Below the pieces are notes generated by a model. It worked only from the letters and a program-made list of their open reading frames with translations. It had not been told where the DNA came from and did no database searches. The position numbers and the translations under genes are program-made. This document shows positions 55,375-62,604 of a DNA stretch of 64,000 nt, in pieces (position 1 is the first letter of the stretch; each line of letters opens with the position of its first letter). Location of the stretch: NCBI GenBank assembly GCA_023443045.1, contig JAEZWK010000001.1, positions 10,430-74,429 of the forward strand, in the 5' to 3' direction. Source of the stretch: Bacillota bacterium (GTDB taxonomy: Bacteria > Bacillota_A > Clostridia > Tissierellales > Peptoniphilaceae).

Positions 55375-56551
55375 TATATTTTTCTCTGAGTATGTTTGCA
55401 GCTGTTGTCATGGCTGTAATTTTTTTTCGTATTATCTCGTATGAATTTAATGGGCGGTTCGCAAATGTAGCAAATCCGCAGTCGGAGTTTAGCCATATCC
55501 TTTCGGGTGGTAAAAACTCTAGTGCTTCTTCAGCTTTTTTTACTATTTTTTCTACATCTTCGATCTCTTTAGTTCTAGGGTTTATTACACCAAGTCCCAG
55601 AGTTATTTTTCTTTTTAGAAAGTTATTTTTGAAGAGTTTTTTTATTTCTCCAGCACGTGGTGTGCTAAATTCTAGTGCGAGCATACCTACAGGCAGTTTA
55701 TCGAAAAATCTACTCATTTTGTCGTATGCACCTTCTAGTAGTACGCTTTCATCTGTTGTCCAGTTTCCACGGCAGACATGTATTGCACTTAATACATCTT
55801 TTTGTACTGCTACATATTCCAAAACAGGTTTTAATAATTTTTCTGCAAATTCTAATTCTTGGTCAACCTTGACCTTCTCAGATAGTGCCCCTCAGTAGAA
55901 TGAGTTGTCGCTTCCCTGATCTCTAGAAAATACTACCTCTGAAATTATTGGCTCATCATACTGAATTACTTTTGCGCCATGTGCTATCAGCCTTTTTGTT
56001 TCGTTTAGTATGAGTTTTACTACATCTTCTCCCAGTTCTTCGCGGTTTTTGTAGCCGTTTTTGCTCACTTCTTTTAGCCACATGGATCTCGTTAAGATAT
56101 ATGGAGATGGCAAAGTGATTTTGAAACTTTCGGGTGAGTATTCTTTCAAAAGCTCAAGCTCCAGCTCATCAAGTGGTGTATCTGTATCTATTTTACCTAC
56201 ACAGATTGGATTATTCATAGAGTTATCGGATGCATCCATCTGATTTAGACTTTCGTTAAAAGAGTCTGAGTCTGTTGTTATTTCCAAAATTTCATCCATA
56301 CTCATAAGCTCTATCCCATCTACATGCTCGGCTACATAGCTTACAAAATTATCACGTCCCAGCTCTCCGCTAACTGGCACATCAAGCCCACATTCTTTTT
56401 GTAATAATATTACGTTTTTTGTTTCCTCTTTTAGTTTTTCTAGGTATCTGTCCTTTAGTGAATTATCTTTTTTTGCTTTTTCCTTTAATTCTAATAATTC
56501 ATTACTTCTAGGCATGGATCCTATAAGACTTGTTGAAAAATTTTTAAACAT
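55370..56551 (-). CDS. MetE-like (COG0620) methyltransferase, candidate selenoprotein with in-frame UGA (Sec220)
   Basis: Read leftward as one frame of 394 codons with an internal TGA at 55894-55892. The first part (MFKNFSTSLIGSMPRSNELL, SGELGRDNFVSYVAEHVDG, IQYDEPIISEVVF) and second part (AIHVCRGNWTTDESVLLEG, LALEFSTPRAGE, IWLNSDCGFATFANRP) are the two halves of a single cobalamin-independent methionine-synthase-like protein. Zn ligands are intact: likely His258, Cys260, Glu294, Cys358. Residue 220 is UGA in SFY-UGA-GALSEK; from family memory, relatives carry Cys here (FMC-A/G-ALSE). A SECIS-like hairpin follows. Strong TAGGAGG SD. Without Sec insertion only a truncated 219-residue product results. 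Substrate methyl donor and acceptor unknown. Confidence 0.75.
55850..55894 (-). promoter_or_regulatory. Candidate bacterial SECIS element following the UGA codon
   Basis: In mRNA sense, UGA is followed by a lower stem UCUGA/UUAGA, an internal loop and an upper stem GGUCA/UGACC closed by the loop AGGU (upper hairpin at plus coordinates 55861-55874). The loop lies about 25 nt past the UGA, inside the 16-37 nt range used for bacterial SECIS prediction, and contains the GGU seen in the E. coli fdhF SECIS loop. Confidence 0.6.
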
Positions 56552-56562
56552 ATATCCTCCTA

Positions 56563-56585
56563 AATAAAAAGAGCCATAAGGCCCT
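56563..56585 (-). terminator. Terminator/attenuator-like hairpin between yedF and the MetE-like gene
   Basis: Leftward: stem AGGGCC/GGCTCT, loop TTAT, T5. A competing pairing CCATAA (yedF end including its stop) with TTATGG would disrupt it, so this could be an attenuator coupled to yedF translation. Confidence 0.5.
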
Positions 56586-56605
56586 TAGGTATGACATGAA
56601 AGGAG

Positions 56606-56941
56606 TTATGGTTCGAAAACAAAATTGCTTTTGCTAACGATATCTACTACCTCTCCCATGGTAGTGATACCACCTACTTGGAGTTCTTCTTTTAAATTAT
56701 AGAAATCTAAACAAATTCCACAAGAAAGAATTTTTACGCCCTTTTCTTCTAGAATTTCTAAATCATCTACACATTCACTGCCGGTGGTTGTGAGTTTTAC
56801 ACCTTCACCATATAGTATAATGTGTTCTGGCAAGTTTTCTTTTCCTGCCAATGTGTGGATAAATCCCATCATCAAATTTTTAGCAAGTGTTTCTTCGCAT
56901 ACACCCATGCCAACACTTTTGATAACTACATCGTATGACAT
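56606..56941 (-). CDS. yedF: YedF-like selenium-metabolism protein (DsrE-like domain only)
   Basis: 111-residue protein matching the C-terminal DsrE-like half of YedF: GMGVCEETLAKNLMMGFIHTL, ILYGEGVKLTTTGS, KILSCGICLDFYNLKEELQVG, TTMGEVVDIV. Usual YedF proteins carry an N-terminal TusA/SirA-like domain of ~75 residues, which is missing here. The conserved Cys in LSCGICLD may carry sulfur or selenium. AAGGAGG Shine-Dalgarno. Placed between DUF3343 and the UGA-containing methyltransferase. Confidence 0.8.
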   Translation of the reverse strand: MSYDVVIKSVGMGVCEETLAKNLMMGFIHTLAGKENLPEHIILYGEGVKLTTTGSECVDDLEILEEKGVKILSCGICLDFYNLKEELQVGGITTMGEVVDIVSKSNFVFEP

Positions 56942-57039
56942 AAGTACCTCCTTTTTCTAAAGGATAACATATAAAATATTTAGTTTCTACAATTATTAAT
57001 CTTTTCTATATGATCTTTTTTTGCCATAGAAAATCATAA

Positions 57040-57270
57040 TCAGTACTTTACTTCATAATCTTTTATATATTTGTTATATCGTGCTTTTGTTATTTTTAGA
57101 AATGCTTCCAATTTTTCTTTTTCCTCAGTTCGATACGAAAATGAGCAGGATACAGATAGATCTCTAGGAGTGGGTAGTATTCGCCCATTTAGTCCAAATG
57201 TGTCTGCTTCGTCTTTAAATTGAAAAGCGTCATTCGGGCTTTTAAATGTGATTATATTAACTTTTTTCAT
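57040..57270 (-). CDS. DUF3343 protein (putative Se/S carrier-like)
   Basis: 76-residue protein with ITFKSPNDAFQFKDEADTFG and PTPRDLSVSCSFSYR, the DUF3343 core with its single conserved Cys after PTPR. Members occur next to selenium genes (selD, yedF) in many anaerobes. Overlaps the aminotransferase stop by 14 bp, so coupled. Molecular function not established. Confidence 0.8.
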   Translation of the reverse strand: MKKVNIITFKSPNDAFQFKDEADTFGLNGRILPTPRDLSVSCSFSYRTEEKEKLEAFLKITKARYNKYIKDYEVKY

Positions 57271-58399
57271 CTAGGTACTCTTTTATGCTTTCTACTGCAA
57301 ATTTTACTTCTTCTATTGTGTTTTTGTGGCCAAATGAAAATCTGAGTGTGCCTTTTGGGTAGGTACCTAGATTTTCGTGAGCAATTCTGGCACAGTGTAG
57401 CCCGATGCGAGTAGCTATTTCTTTTTCTATTTCTAAAAAATTTGCAAGATCCAAAGTGTCATCTCCTAAATCTATGGAAACTGTGGGCGTGCGATTGTAT
57501 TCAGTGCTTGATTTGGAATCTTTACCTACTACCTTTATATTTAGTTTTTCCATCTTTTCTAAAAAATATTTGCATAGCACAAATTCGTGTTTTCTAATTT
57601 CGCTCATATGTGTTTTTACATATTTTATGGCGGTATATAATCCTGCTATACCCGGTAGATTAAGTGTGCCCGCTTCAAATCTATCCGGCAAAAAATCTGG
57701 CATGTAGAGTTGGTCGCTCATGGATCCGCTACCACCAGAAATGAGCGGTGATAACTCTTTTCCAAATTCTTCTTTTAATAATAGCGCTCCTATACCCTGA
57801 GGCCCTAAAAGTGATTTGTGCCCCGTGAGTGCAAGTGCATCTATATTCATTTCTTTTATATTTATATCCAAATATCCAGCGAGCTGTGCAGAGTCTAAAA
57901 AGTATTTTAGATTGTTCTTTTTAGCTATTTCACCTATTTTTTGTATGGGTAGTATGGTACCGCACACGTTTGATGCTGCTGTTGTCATTATAGCGACGGT
58001 ATTTTTTTGTATTAAATCTTCTATTTTTCCTATATCTACTTCTCCATCTCTATTTATGGGTATTAGAGAATATTCTACACCTATCTGAGTTAGTGGGCGC
58101 ATAACTGCATTGTGTTCGAGTGCCGAGACGATTATGTGGTCGCCTTTTTTCAAAAAGCCTTTTAGTAAAATATTTATGGCGTGAGTTACATTTTGTGTAA
58201 AGATACATTTTTCATCAGTACCTCCAAAAAATTTTACTAGCTCTTCTCTTGTTTTATACACTATTTGTGTAGCGTCATATGAAAGTGAAAAGCTTCCTCT
58301 GTTGATATTGACACAAGAGTTTTCTATAAAGTCTTTTATGGCTTCTCCTACTCCAGGTGCTTTAGGAAAAGAAGTCGATGCTTGGTCTAAATATATCAT
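57257..58399 (-). CDS. Class V aminotransferase, cysteine desulfurase/selenocysteine lyase-like
   Basis: 380-residue PLP enzyme of the EF2568-like subgroup. Begins MIYLDQASTSFPKAPGVGE; PLP Lys in ALTGHKSLLGPQGIGALL; candidate catalytic Cys in RIGLHCARIAHENLG. First gene of the selenium-linked operon, so release of selenium from selenocysteine (or sulfur from cysteine) for YedF/DUF3343 is a reasonable guess. ATG at 58399 is preferred (AAGGGGTG upstream) to the far start at 58426. Paralogue at 24918-26081. Confidence 0.85.
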   Translation of the reverse strand: MIYLDQASTSFPKAPGVGEAIKDFIENSCVNINRGSFSLSYDATQIVYKTREELVKFFGGTDEKCIFTQNVTHAINILLKGFLKKGDHIIVSALEHNAVMRPLTQIGVEYSLIPINRDGEVDIGKIEDLIQKNTVAIMTTAASNVCGTILPIQKIGEIAKKNNLKYFLDSAQLAGYLDINIKEMNIDALALTGHKSLLGPQGIGALLLKEEFGKELSPLISGGSGSMSDQLYMPDFLPDRFEAGTLNLPGIAGLYTAIKYVKTHMSEIRKHEFVLCKYFLEKMEKLNIKVVGKDSKSSTEYNRTPTVSIDLGDDTLDLANFLEIEKEIATRIGLHCARIAHENLGTYPKGTLRFSFGHKNTIEEVKFAVESIKEYLDEKS

Positions 58400-58521
58400 A
58401 ATACACCCCTTTATATGATAACACAAAAAGAGATTTATACTACAAAAAAGGCGATCTATTCATATTTTCTATGGATAATAATTATTCGATAGACTAAATT
58501 AATATATTATCGATAAAAAAA

Positions 58522-58549
58522 TTGACAATGCACTCATTTCGTTTATAAT
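58522..58549 (+). promoter_or_regulatory. Consensus promoter of the radical SAM gene, leaderless arrangement
   Basis: TTGACA (58522-58527), 16-bp spacer, TATAAT (58544-58549). Predicted transcription start coincides with ATG 58556; there is no room for a Shine-Dalgarno. Confidence 0.75.
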
Positions 58550-58555
58550 ATGATT

Positions 58556-59437
58556 ATGAGATATTTATCTTTTCACGATTATTTTATGAATAAATATGGC
58601 GGGAAAGTGCTTAAAATTCCCATCTGTTCCGGGCTTAGCTGTCCGCATCTCGCGAATGGGGGATGTGTTTTTTGCGGCGAAGAAAAAGGAGCATTTTTTA
58701 AAAGTGTAGGTACGATATCGGAGCAAAAAAAATTGGGTCTCAAACATTTGGGCGATAAATGGAAAAATGTGGTGAAGACTTATGCTTTTTTTCAGTCATA
58801 CACAAACACTTATGGGGATATAGATTATTTGGATAGAATATATCATGAAACATATAAAAATTTTGATGGTATGATTATTTCTACACGCCCCGACTCTATA
58901 AGCGATCAGGTATTGGATCTTTTGGAATACTATAATAAAAAGATGGATCTATGGGTGGAGATAGGTCTTGAGAGTGCATCGGATAGGATATTACAAGAGA
59001 TGAATAGACAGCACAATTTTTCTTCTGTTTTGGATGCAGATAATAGGCTTCGCGCTAAAAATATAGATGTATGCTATCATGTGATTTTTGGCTGGAGATA
59101 TGAGACGGATGAAGAATTTTTAAAGACGATGGATTTTCTATACGACAGAAGAGTTTTTGGGGTGAAATTCCACTCTTTATTTATCGAAAAAAACACAAAG
59201 TTATTTGATATCTACAGAGATGAAGATTTTCCGCTTTTTACTAAAGATGATTACACAGATAGAGTGTGTGATGCTATTTCACTTTTGCATAAAGATACCG
59301 TCGTGCATAGGCTAACCGGAGATCCCAACCGTAATTTACTTTTTGAACCGAAGTGGACTCTGGATAAATTAAAAGTGATTGGTGAGATTAATAAAAAATT
59401 GAAAGAAAAAGATATTTATCAATCTTGTAGGAGGTAA
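58556..59437 (+). CDS. TIGR01212-type radical SAM protein (YhcC-like)
   Basis: About 293-residue radical SAM enzyme. The Fe-S cluster Cys set is in CSGLSCPHLANGGCVFCG (CPH...GCxFC), followed by a TIM-barrel with STRPDSISDQVLDLLEY and WVEIGLESASDRILQEMNRQ. The YhcC family is uncharacterised biochemically, thought to modify RNA or a protein. ATG 58556 sits at the predicted +1; ATG 58550 is in frame but directly abuts the -10 box. Confidence 0.85.
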   Translation: MRYLSFHDYFMNKYGGKVLKIPICSGLSCPHLANGGCVFCGEEKGAFFKSVGTISEQKKLGLKHLGDKWKNVVKTYAFFQSYTNTYGDIDYLDRIYHETYKNFDGMIISTRPDSISDQVLDLLEYYNKKMDLWVEIGLESASDRILQEMNRQHNFSSVLDADNRLRAKNIDVCYHVIFGWRYETDEEFLKTMDFLYDRRVFGVKFHSLFIEKNTKLFDIYRDEDFPLFTKDDYTDRVCDAISLLHKDTVVHRLTGDPNRNLLFEPKWTLDKLKVIGEINKKLKEKDIYQSCRR

Positions 59438-59438
59438 T

Positions 59439-59807
59439 ATGAATTTATTATTAAACATTTTGTGGTTTATTTTTGGAGGATTTTTGTCATTTTTGGCGTG
59501 GGGTTTAGCAGGAATCATCTGCTGTATTACTATTATCGGAATTCCTGTAGGAGTGCAGTGCTTTAAATTTGCTAAATTGTCACTCGCTCCATTTGGTAAG
59601 GACATAATTTATGGAAGTTCTACAACAAGCATCGTACTAAATATAATTTGGATTTTGACTTTTGGCTGGTCGTTAGCTCTTTCTTATATAGCAATAGGTA
59701 TCATCTACTCAATCACCATTATAGGTATTCCTCTTGGTGTGATATCTTTTAGATTTGCGAGGTTAGCGTTTTTACCATTTGGTGCAAAAATAGTTCCTAA
59801 GTATTAA
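59439..59807 (+). CDS. yccF: YccF domain-containing membrane protein
   Basis: 122-residue inner-membrane protein with two related YccF repeats: GIICCITIIGIPVGVQCFKFAK and GIIYSITIIGIPLGVISFRFAR, each with a preceding hydrophobic segment. Function unknown. Starts 1 bp after the radical SAM gene's stop with an AGGAGG Shine-Dalgarno inside it. Confidence 0.92.
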   Translation: MNLLLNILWFIFGGFLSFLAWGLAGIICCITIIGIPVGVQCFKFAKLSLAPFGKDIIYGSSTTSIVLNIIWILTFGWSLALSYIAIGIIYSITIIGIPLGVISFRFARLAFLPFGAKIVPKY

Positions 59808-59836
59808 TTGTTATAAAACTTCTGATATGATATAAT
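59808..59836 (+). promoter_or_regulatory. Promoter of the C39-like lipoprotein gene
   Basis: TTGTTA (59808-59813), 17-bp spacer, extended -10 TGATATAAT (TATAAT at 59831-59836). Confidence 0.7.
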
Positions 59837-59852
59837 AAGTTGGGAGGGAAAA

Positions 59853-60929
59853 ATGAAAAAAGTTTTAGTTATATTATTATCATTATTATCAGCGTTTTTC
59901 TTATTTGCGTGTTCTAATGGAGCACCTAACGCTCTTTATTTAGATATATCAGATGTAACATTAGATACCTACGTTATAGAGGGAAAAACTGTTGTAGATC
60001 TTTTAGAATTTAGTGATTATCTAAATGTATCTAAGCATAGATTTGAATTGGATACAAAGAGCTTAGAAAAGGGAAAAATAACCATAAAGAATGGATATTT
60101 TGCTAAGGCGAAAGATTTGCAAGATCATAAAAAACTTACAGAGGAAGAGCTCAAAAACTTTGAAAAGAAAAGTGTAAGTGTAAAATATGGTAAAGAAAAG
60201 TTTGATATAGAAATCTATAAATCTTTTAACAATTTATATGCAAGTGTAGAAGATTTATCTAAGATTTTTAAATTCAAAACTGAAAGTGATACACTTGAAT
60301 ATGATAAGGAAAAAATAAAGGTAAGTAAGATTATTTTTGATGATCCGGATACTAAAAAAACATTTAATGCAAATAATGTAGATTATGATTGGTATATGGA
60401 TCAGGCTCACACGGGAGAATATTGTGACGGAAACTGCGGACCTACATCTGTTGCTATGGCGATGAAATGGGTAGATGAAAATTCTTCTATGACGGGTGAA
60501 AGAGCTAGAAGCGAAGATCCTGTTGGTGGTAATTGGTGGAGCACAGATAATATAAAAGATTCTCTACGCCGCCACGAGATAAATCACGAAGAGCTAACAT
60601 ATTTTAGTGCAGAAAGTATCACAGATCTAATCGATGAGGGTAAAATCGCTATACTATGTTTGAAAATGGGAGAAATTTCTGAAAACAAAAATCCTGATAG
60701 CAATAATAGGGGAAGATTTTATGGTTTTGATGGAGGCCATTTCCTAATTGTAAAAGGTTATCAAGTGTTGGATGGAAAACTCTATTATGAAGTATATGAT
60801 CCAAATAACTGGGATATGAAGTATTCTAATAATAATGAGCCGATGGGTAGAGATAGACTTTATCTAGCAAGCGAAGTAGATAATGCTGTTAGAGTTTGGT
60901 GGATAGGTATTATCAGTGTATCTAAATAG
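59853..60929 (+). CDS. C39-like cysteine peptidase lipoprotein
   Basis: 358-residue lipoprotein (signal VILLSLLSAFFLFAC). The first half is a copper-amine-oxidase-N-like/stalk region (DYLNVSKHRF, VEDLSKIFKFKT). From ~190 a papain-like C39 domain: Cys in YCDGNCGPTSVAMAMKW, His in DGGHFLIVKGY and Asp/Asn in YEVYDPNNW. Not next to a bacteriocin exporter, so a free surface peptidase, possibly wall- or bacteriocin-directed. Confidence 0.82.
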   Translation: MKKVLVILLSLLSAFFLFACSNGAPNALYLDISDVTLDTYVIEGKTVVDLLEFSDYLNVSKHRFELDTKSLEKGKITIKNGYFAKAKDLQDHKKLTEEELKNFEKKSVSVKYGKEKFDIEIYKSFNNLYASVEDLSKIFKFKTESDTLEYDKEKIKVSKIIFDDPDTKKTFNANNVDYDWYMDQAHTGEYCDGNCGPTSVAMAMKWVDENSSMTGERARSEDPVGGNWWSTDNIKDSLRRHEINHEELTYFSAESITDLIDEGKIAILCLKMGEISENKNPDSNNRGRFYGFDGGHFLIVKGYQVLDGKLYYEVYDPNNWDMKYSNNNEPMGRDRLYLASEVDNAVRVWWIGIISVSK

Positions 60930-60951
60930 GAGCTTTTCGCTCCTTTTTTTT
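60928..60951 (+). terminator. Terminator after the C39-like gene
   Basis: Stem AGGAGC/GCTCCT, loop TTTTC, T8. Confidence 0.85.
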
Positions 60952-60989
60952 GTGTATAAAATATGGTATTATATAAAAAGGAGGTAAAC

Positions 60990-61400
60990 ATGAATCAAAT
61001 AAGTGCAGGCGGAGTAGTTATAAAAAACAATAAGGTTTTGATATTAAGACAATATTCAGGAGTATACTGTTTACCTAAGGGAAGAATAGAGTGGGATGAA
61101 ACTGTAGAAAACGCCGCCATAAGAGAAGTTAAAGAAGAAACAAATATAGATGCAGAAATTGTTCAATATATAGGTAAGATCGCTTATGCTTATTTTAATT
61201 ACCACAAAAAATTAAAAGTAAATAAGGAAGTGTATTGGTTTTTGATGAGGCCTACAACTTTTAATATAAAGCCACAGACGAGCGAAGGATTTAAATATGC
61301 ATATTTTTTGAGGCTTAATGACGCAGCTAGAAGACTTACCTTTAAAGCTGAAAGGCAGATGCTAAAAGATGCCATGAGATTATATAGGAGCGATAGATGA
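60990..61400 (+). CDS. Nudix hydrolase
   Basis: 136-residue Nudix pyrophosphatase; Nudix box GRIEWDETVENAAIREVKEE plus TNI (GX5EX7REUXEEXGU). The start ATG at 60990 has AAGGAGG 6 bases upstream; an in-frame ATG at 60963 precedes the SD and is rejected. Overlaps whiA by ATGA, a pairing common in Firmicutes whiA loci. Confidence 0.9.
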   Translation: MNQISAGGVVIKNNKVLILRQYSGVYCLPKGRIEWDETVENAAIREVKEETNIDAEIVQYIGKIAYAYFNYHKKLKVNKEVYWFLMRPTTFNIKPQTSEGFKYAYFLRLNDAARRLTFKAERQMLKDAMRLYRSDR

Positions 61401-62224
61401 GTTTTACACAATCTGTAAAAAAGGAGATCCTATCACAGAAGATACAAAGAAAAGATGAGGCGCTTGCCATACTTTTGGGATATAGCTACACCAAGGGGAC
61501 GGTACTTCCTCACGAAATTACACTAAGTGTAGATGACACTATAAAAAACTATTTTTTGAAATATCACCTGCCAGATGAATATGAAGTATCCATATCTAAA
61601 AACACGATAATTATACAGTCGCCATATAATTATTTTAATTTTCTAGATAATTCAGATCTTTTGGAGAAAAAAGCATTTCTTAGAGGAAATTTTTTGGGCA
61701 CTGGAAGTGTAAATGATCCATTTAGCAAATATCATTTGGAAATAACATATAAAGATGAATATTCTCTCAATTTAGCATTAGCCACATTCAACGAACTAAA
61801 TATAGATGCTTCAGTATATTTGAAAGATATATATAAAATCTACTTGAAAGATTCTCACAGCATATCAGATGCTCTTGTCATCTTTGGGGCTAAAAATATG
61901 ACACTGGAATTTGAGAATGCCTATATTGTAAAATCAAAAAGAAATGATACAAATAGAATTGTAAATTGTGAGACTGCAAATCTGGAAAGGACGATATCCG
62001 CGGCAGTAAAACAGGTAGAGGCGATAGAGGAATTAAAAAAGAGAAATAAATTGGAACTTTTACCAGAAACACTTTACAACACTGCAATTTTGAGACTTAT
62101 AAATCCTCATCTCACACTAAATGAGTTGGTTAAACTCTCCGGTGAAAATATAACAAAAAGTGGATTAAATCACAGATTAAATAAAATTGTAAATATATAT
62201 AAAGATTTAAAATCAAAGGAGTAA
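61397..62224 (+). CDS. whiA: DNA-binding protein WhiA
   Basis: 275-residue WhiA: N-terminal degenerate LAGLIDADG-like domain (KKAFLRGNFLGTGSVNDP, YHLEITYKDEYSLNLALATF) and C-terminal helix-turn-helix (RLINPHLTLNELVKLSGENITKSGLNHRL, split here as two motifs). Shorter than the usual ~310. The normal rapZ and yvcK neighbours are absent; a Nudix gene precedes it. Role in cell division and chromosome segregation in Bacillus. Confidence 0.9.
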   Translation: MSFTQSVKKEILSQKIQRKDEALAILLGYSYTKGTVLPHEITLSVDDTIKNYFLKYHLPDEYEVSISKNTIIIQSPYNYFNFLDNSDLLEKKAFLRGNFLGTGSVNDPFSKYHLEITYKDEYSLNLALATFNELNIDASVYLKDIYKIYLKDSHSISDALVIFGAKNMTLEFENAYIVKSKRNDTNRIVNCETANLERTISAAVKQVEAIEELKKRNKLELLPETLYNTAILRLINPHLTLNELVKLSGENITKSGLNHRLNKIVNIYKDLKSKE

Positions 62225-62226
62225 AA

Positions 62227-62604
62227 ATGGTAAAAATAGTAACTAACAATCCATACGTAAGAGATAGATTTAAAAATAAAGAAGTGGAATACATAGATTC
62301 CGATGTAGATTATCTAGAGGTATTACTCAGAGTAAGAGATCTCCTCCACAATAATTATAAGCTGCTCACTCATCCGCTTAGCGGAAGCATAAAACCAAAT
62401 GAAACGCCATACAAATCAGTGCTTGTAGAAAAGGGAAGAGAGATGGATTTTGATGGAATAAAAATTATTGAATCCAGCATTGAAACATTTAAAAAATTCC
62501 AAAATGTAGAAAAAACACCTAACTGGTTAGATCATGTACGCGATGATTTTATGGTAATAGATTTGGATCTAATGGTAAACACTATAGAAAAGTTGGGACA
62601 CTAA
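62227..62604 (+). CDS. grdX: GrdX family protein
   Basis: 125-residue protein strongly resembling GrdX of the glycine reductase gene cluster: KIVTNNPYVRDRF, LRVRDLLHNNYKLLTHPLSG, IKPNETPYKSVLVEKG, IIESSIETFKKF. GrdX function is unknown, but it accompanies the selenoprotein glycine reductase complex. No grdA-E genes are in the window. AAAGGAG Shine-Dalgarno; stop overlaps the next start (TAATG). Confidence 0.82.
   Translation: MVKIVTNNPYVRDRFKNKEVEYIDSDVDYLEVLLRVRDLLHNNYKLLTHPLSGSIKPNETPYKSVLVEKGREMDFDGIKIIESSIETFKKFQNVEKTPNWLDHVRDDFMVIDLDLMVNTIEKLGH

Noticed and set aside
55892..55894. The TGA as an ordinary nonsense mutation making a pseudogene
   Set aside because: Not fully excluded, but the remainder is intact with conserved Zn ligands, the codon is specifically UGA, a SECIS-like hairpin follows, and selenium genes adjoin.
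55392..55898. 168-codon plus-strand ORF opposite the MetE-like gene
   Set aside because: Antisense to clear COG0620 sequence; Ser/Phe-rich shadow.
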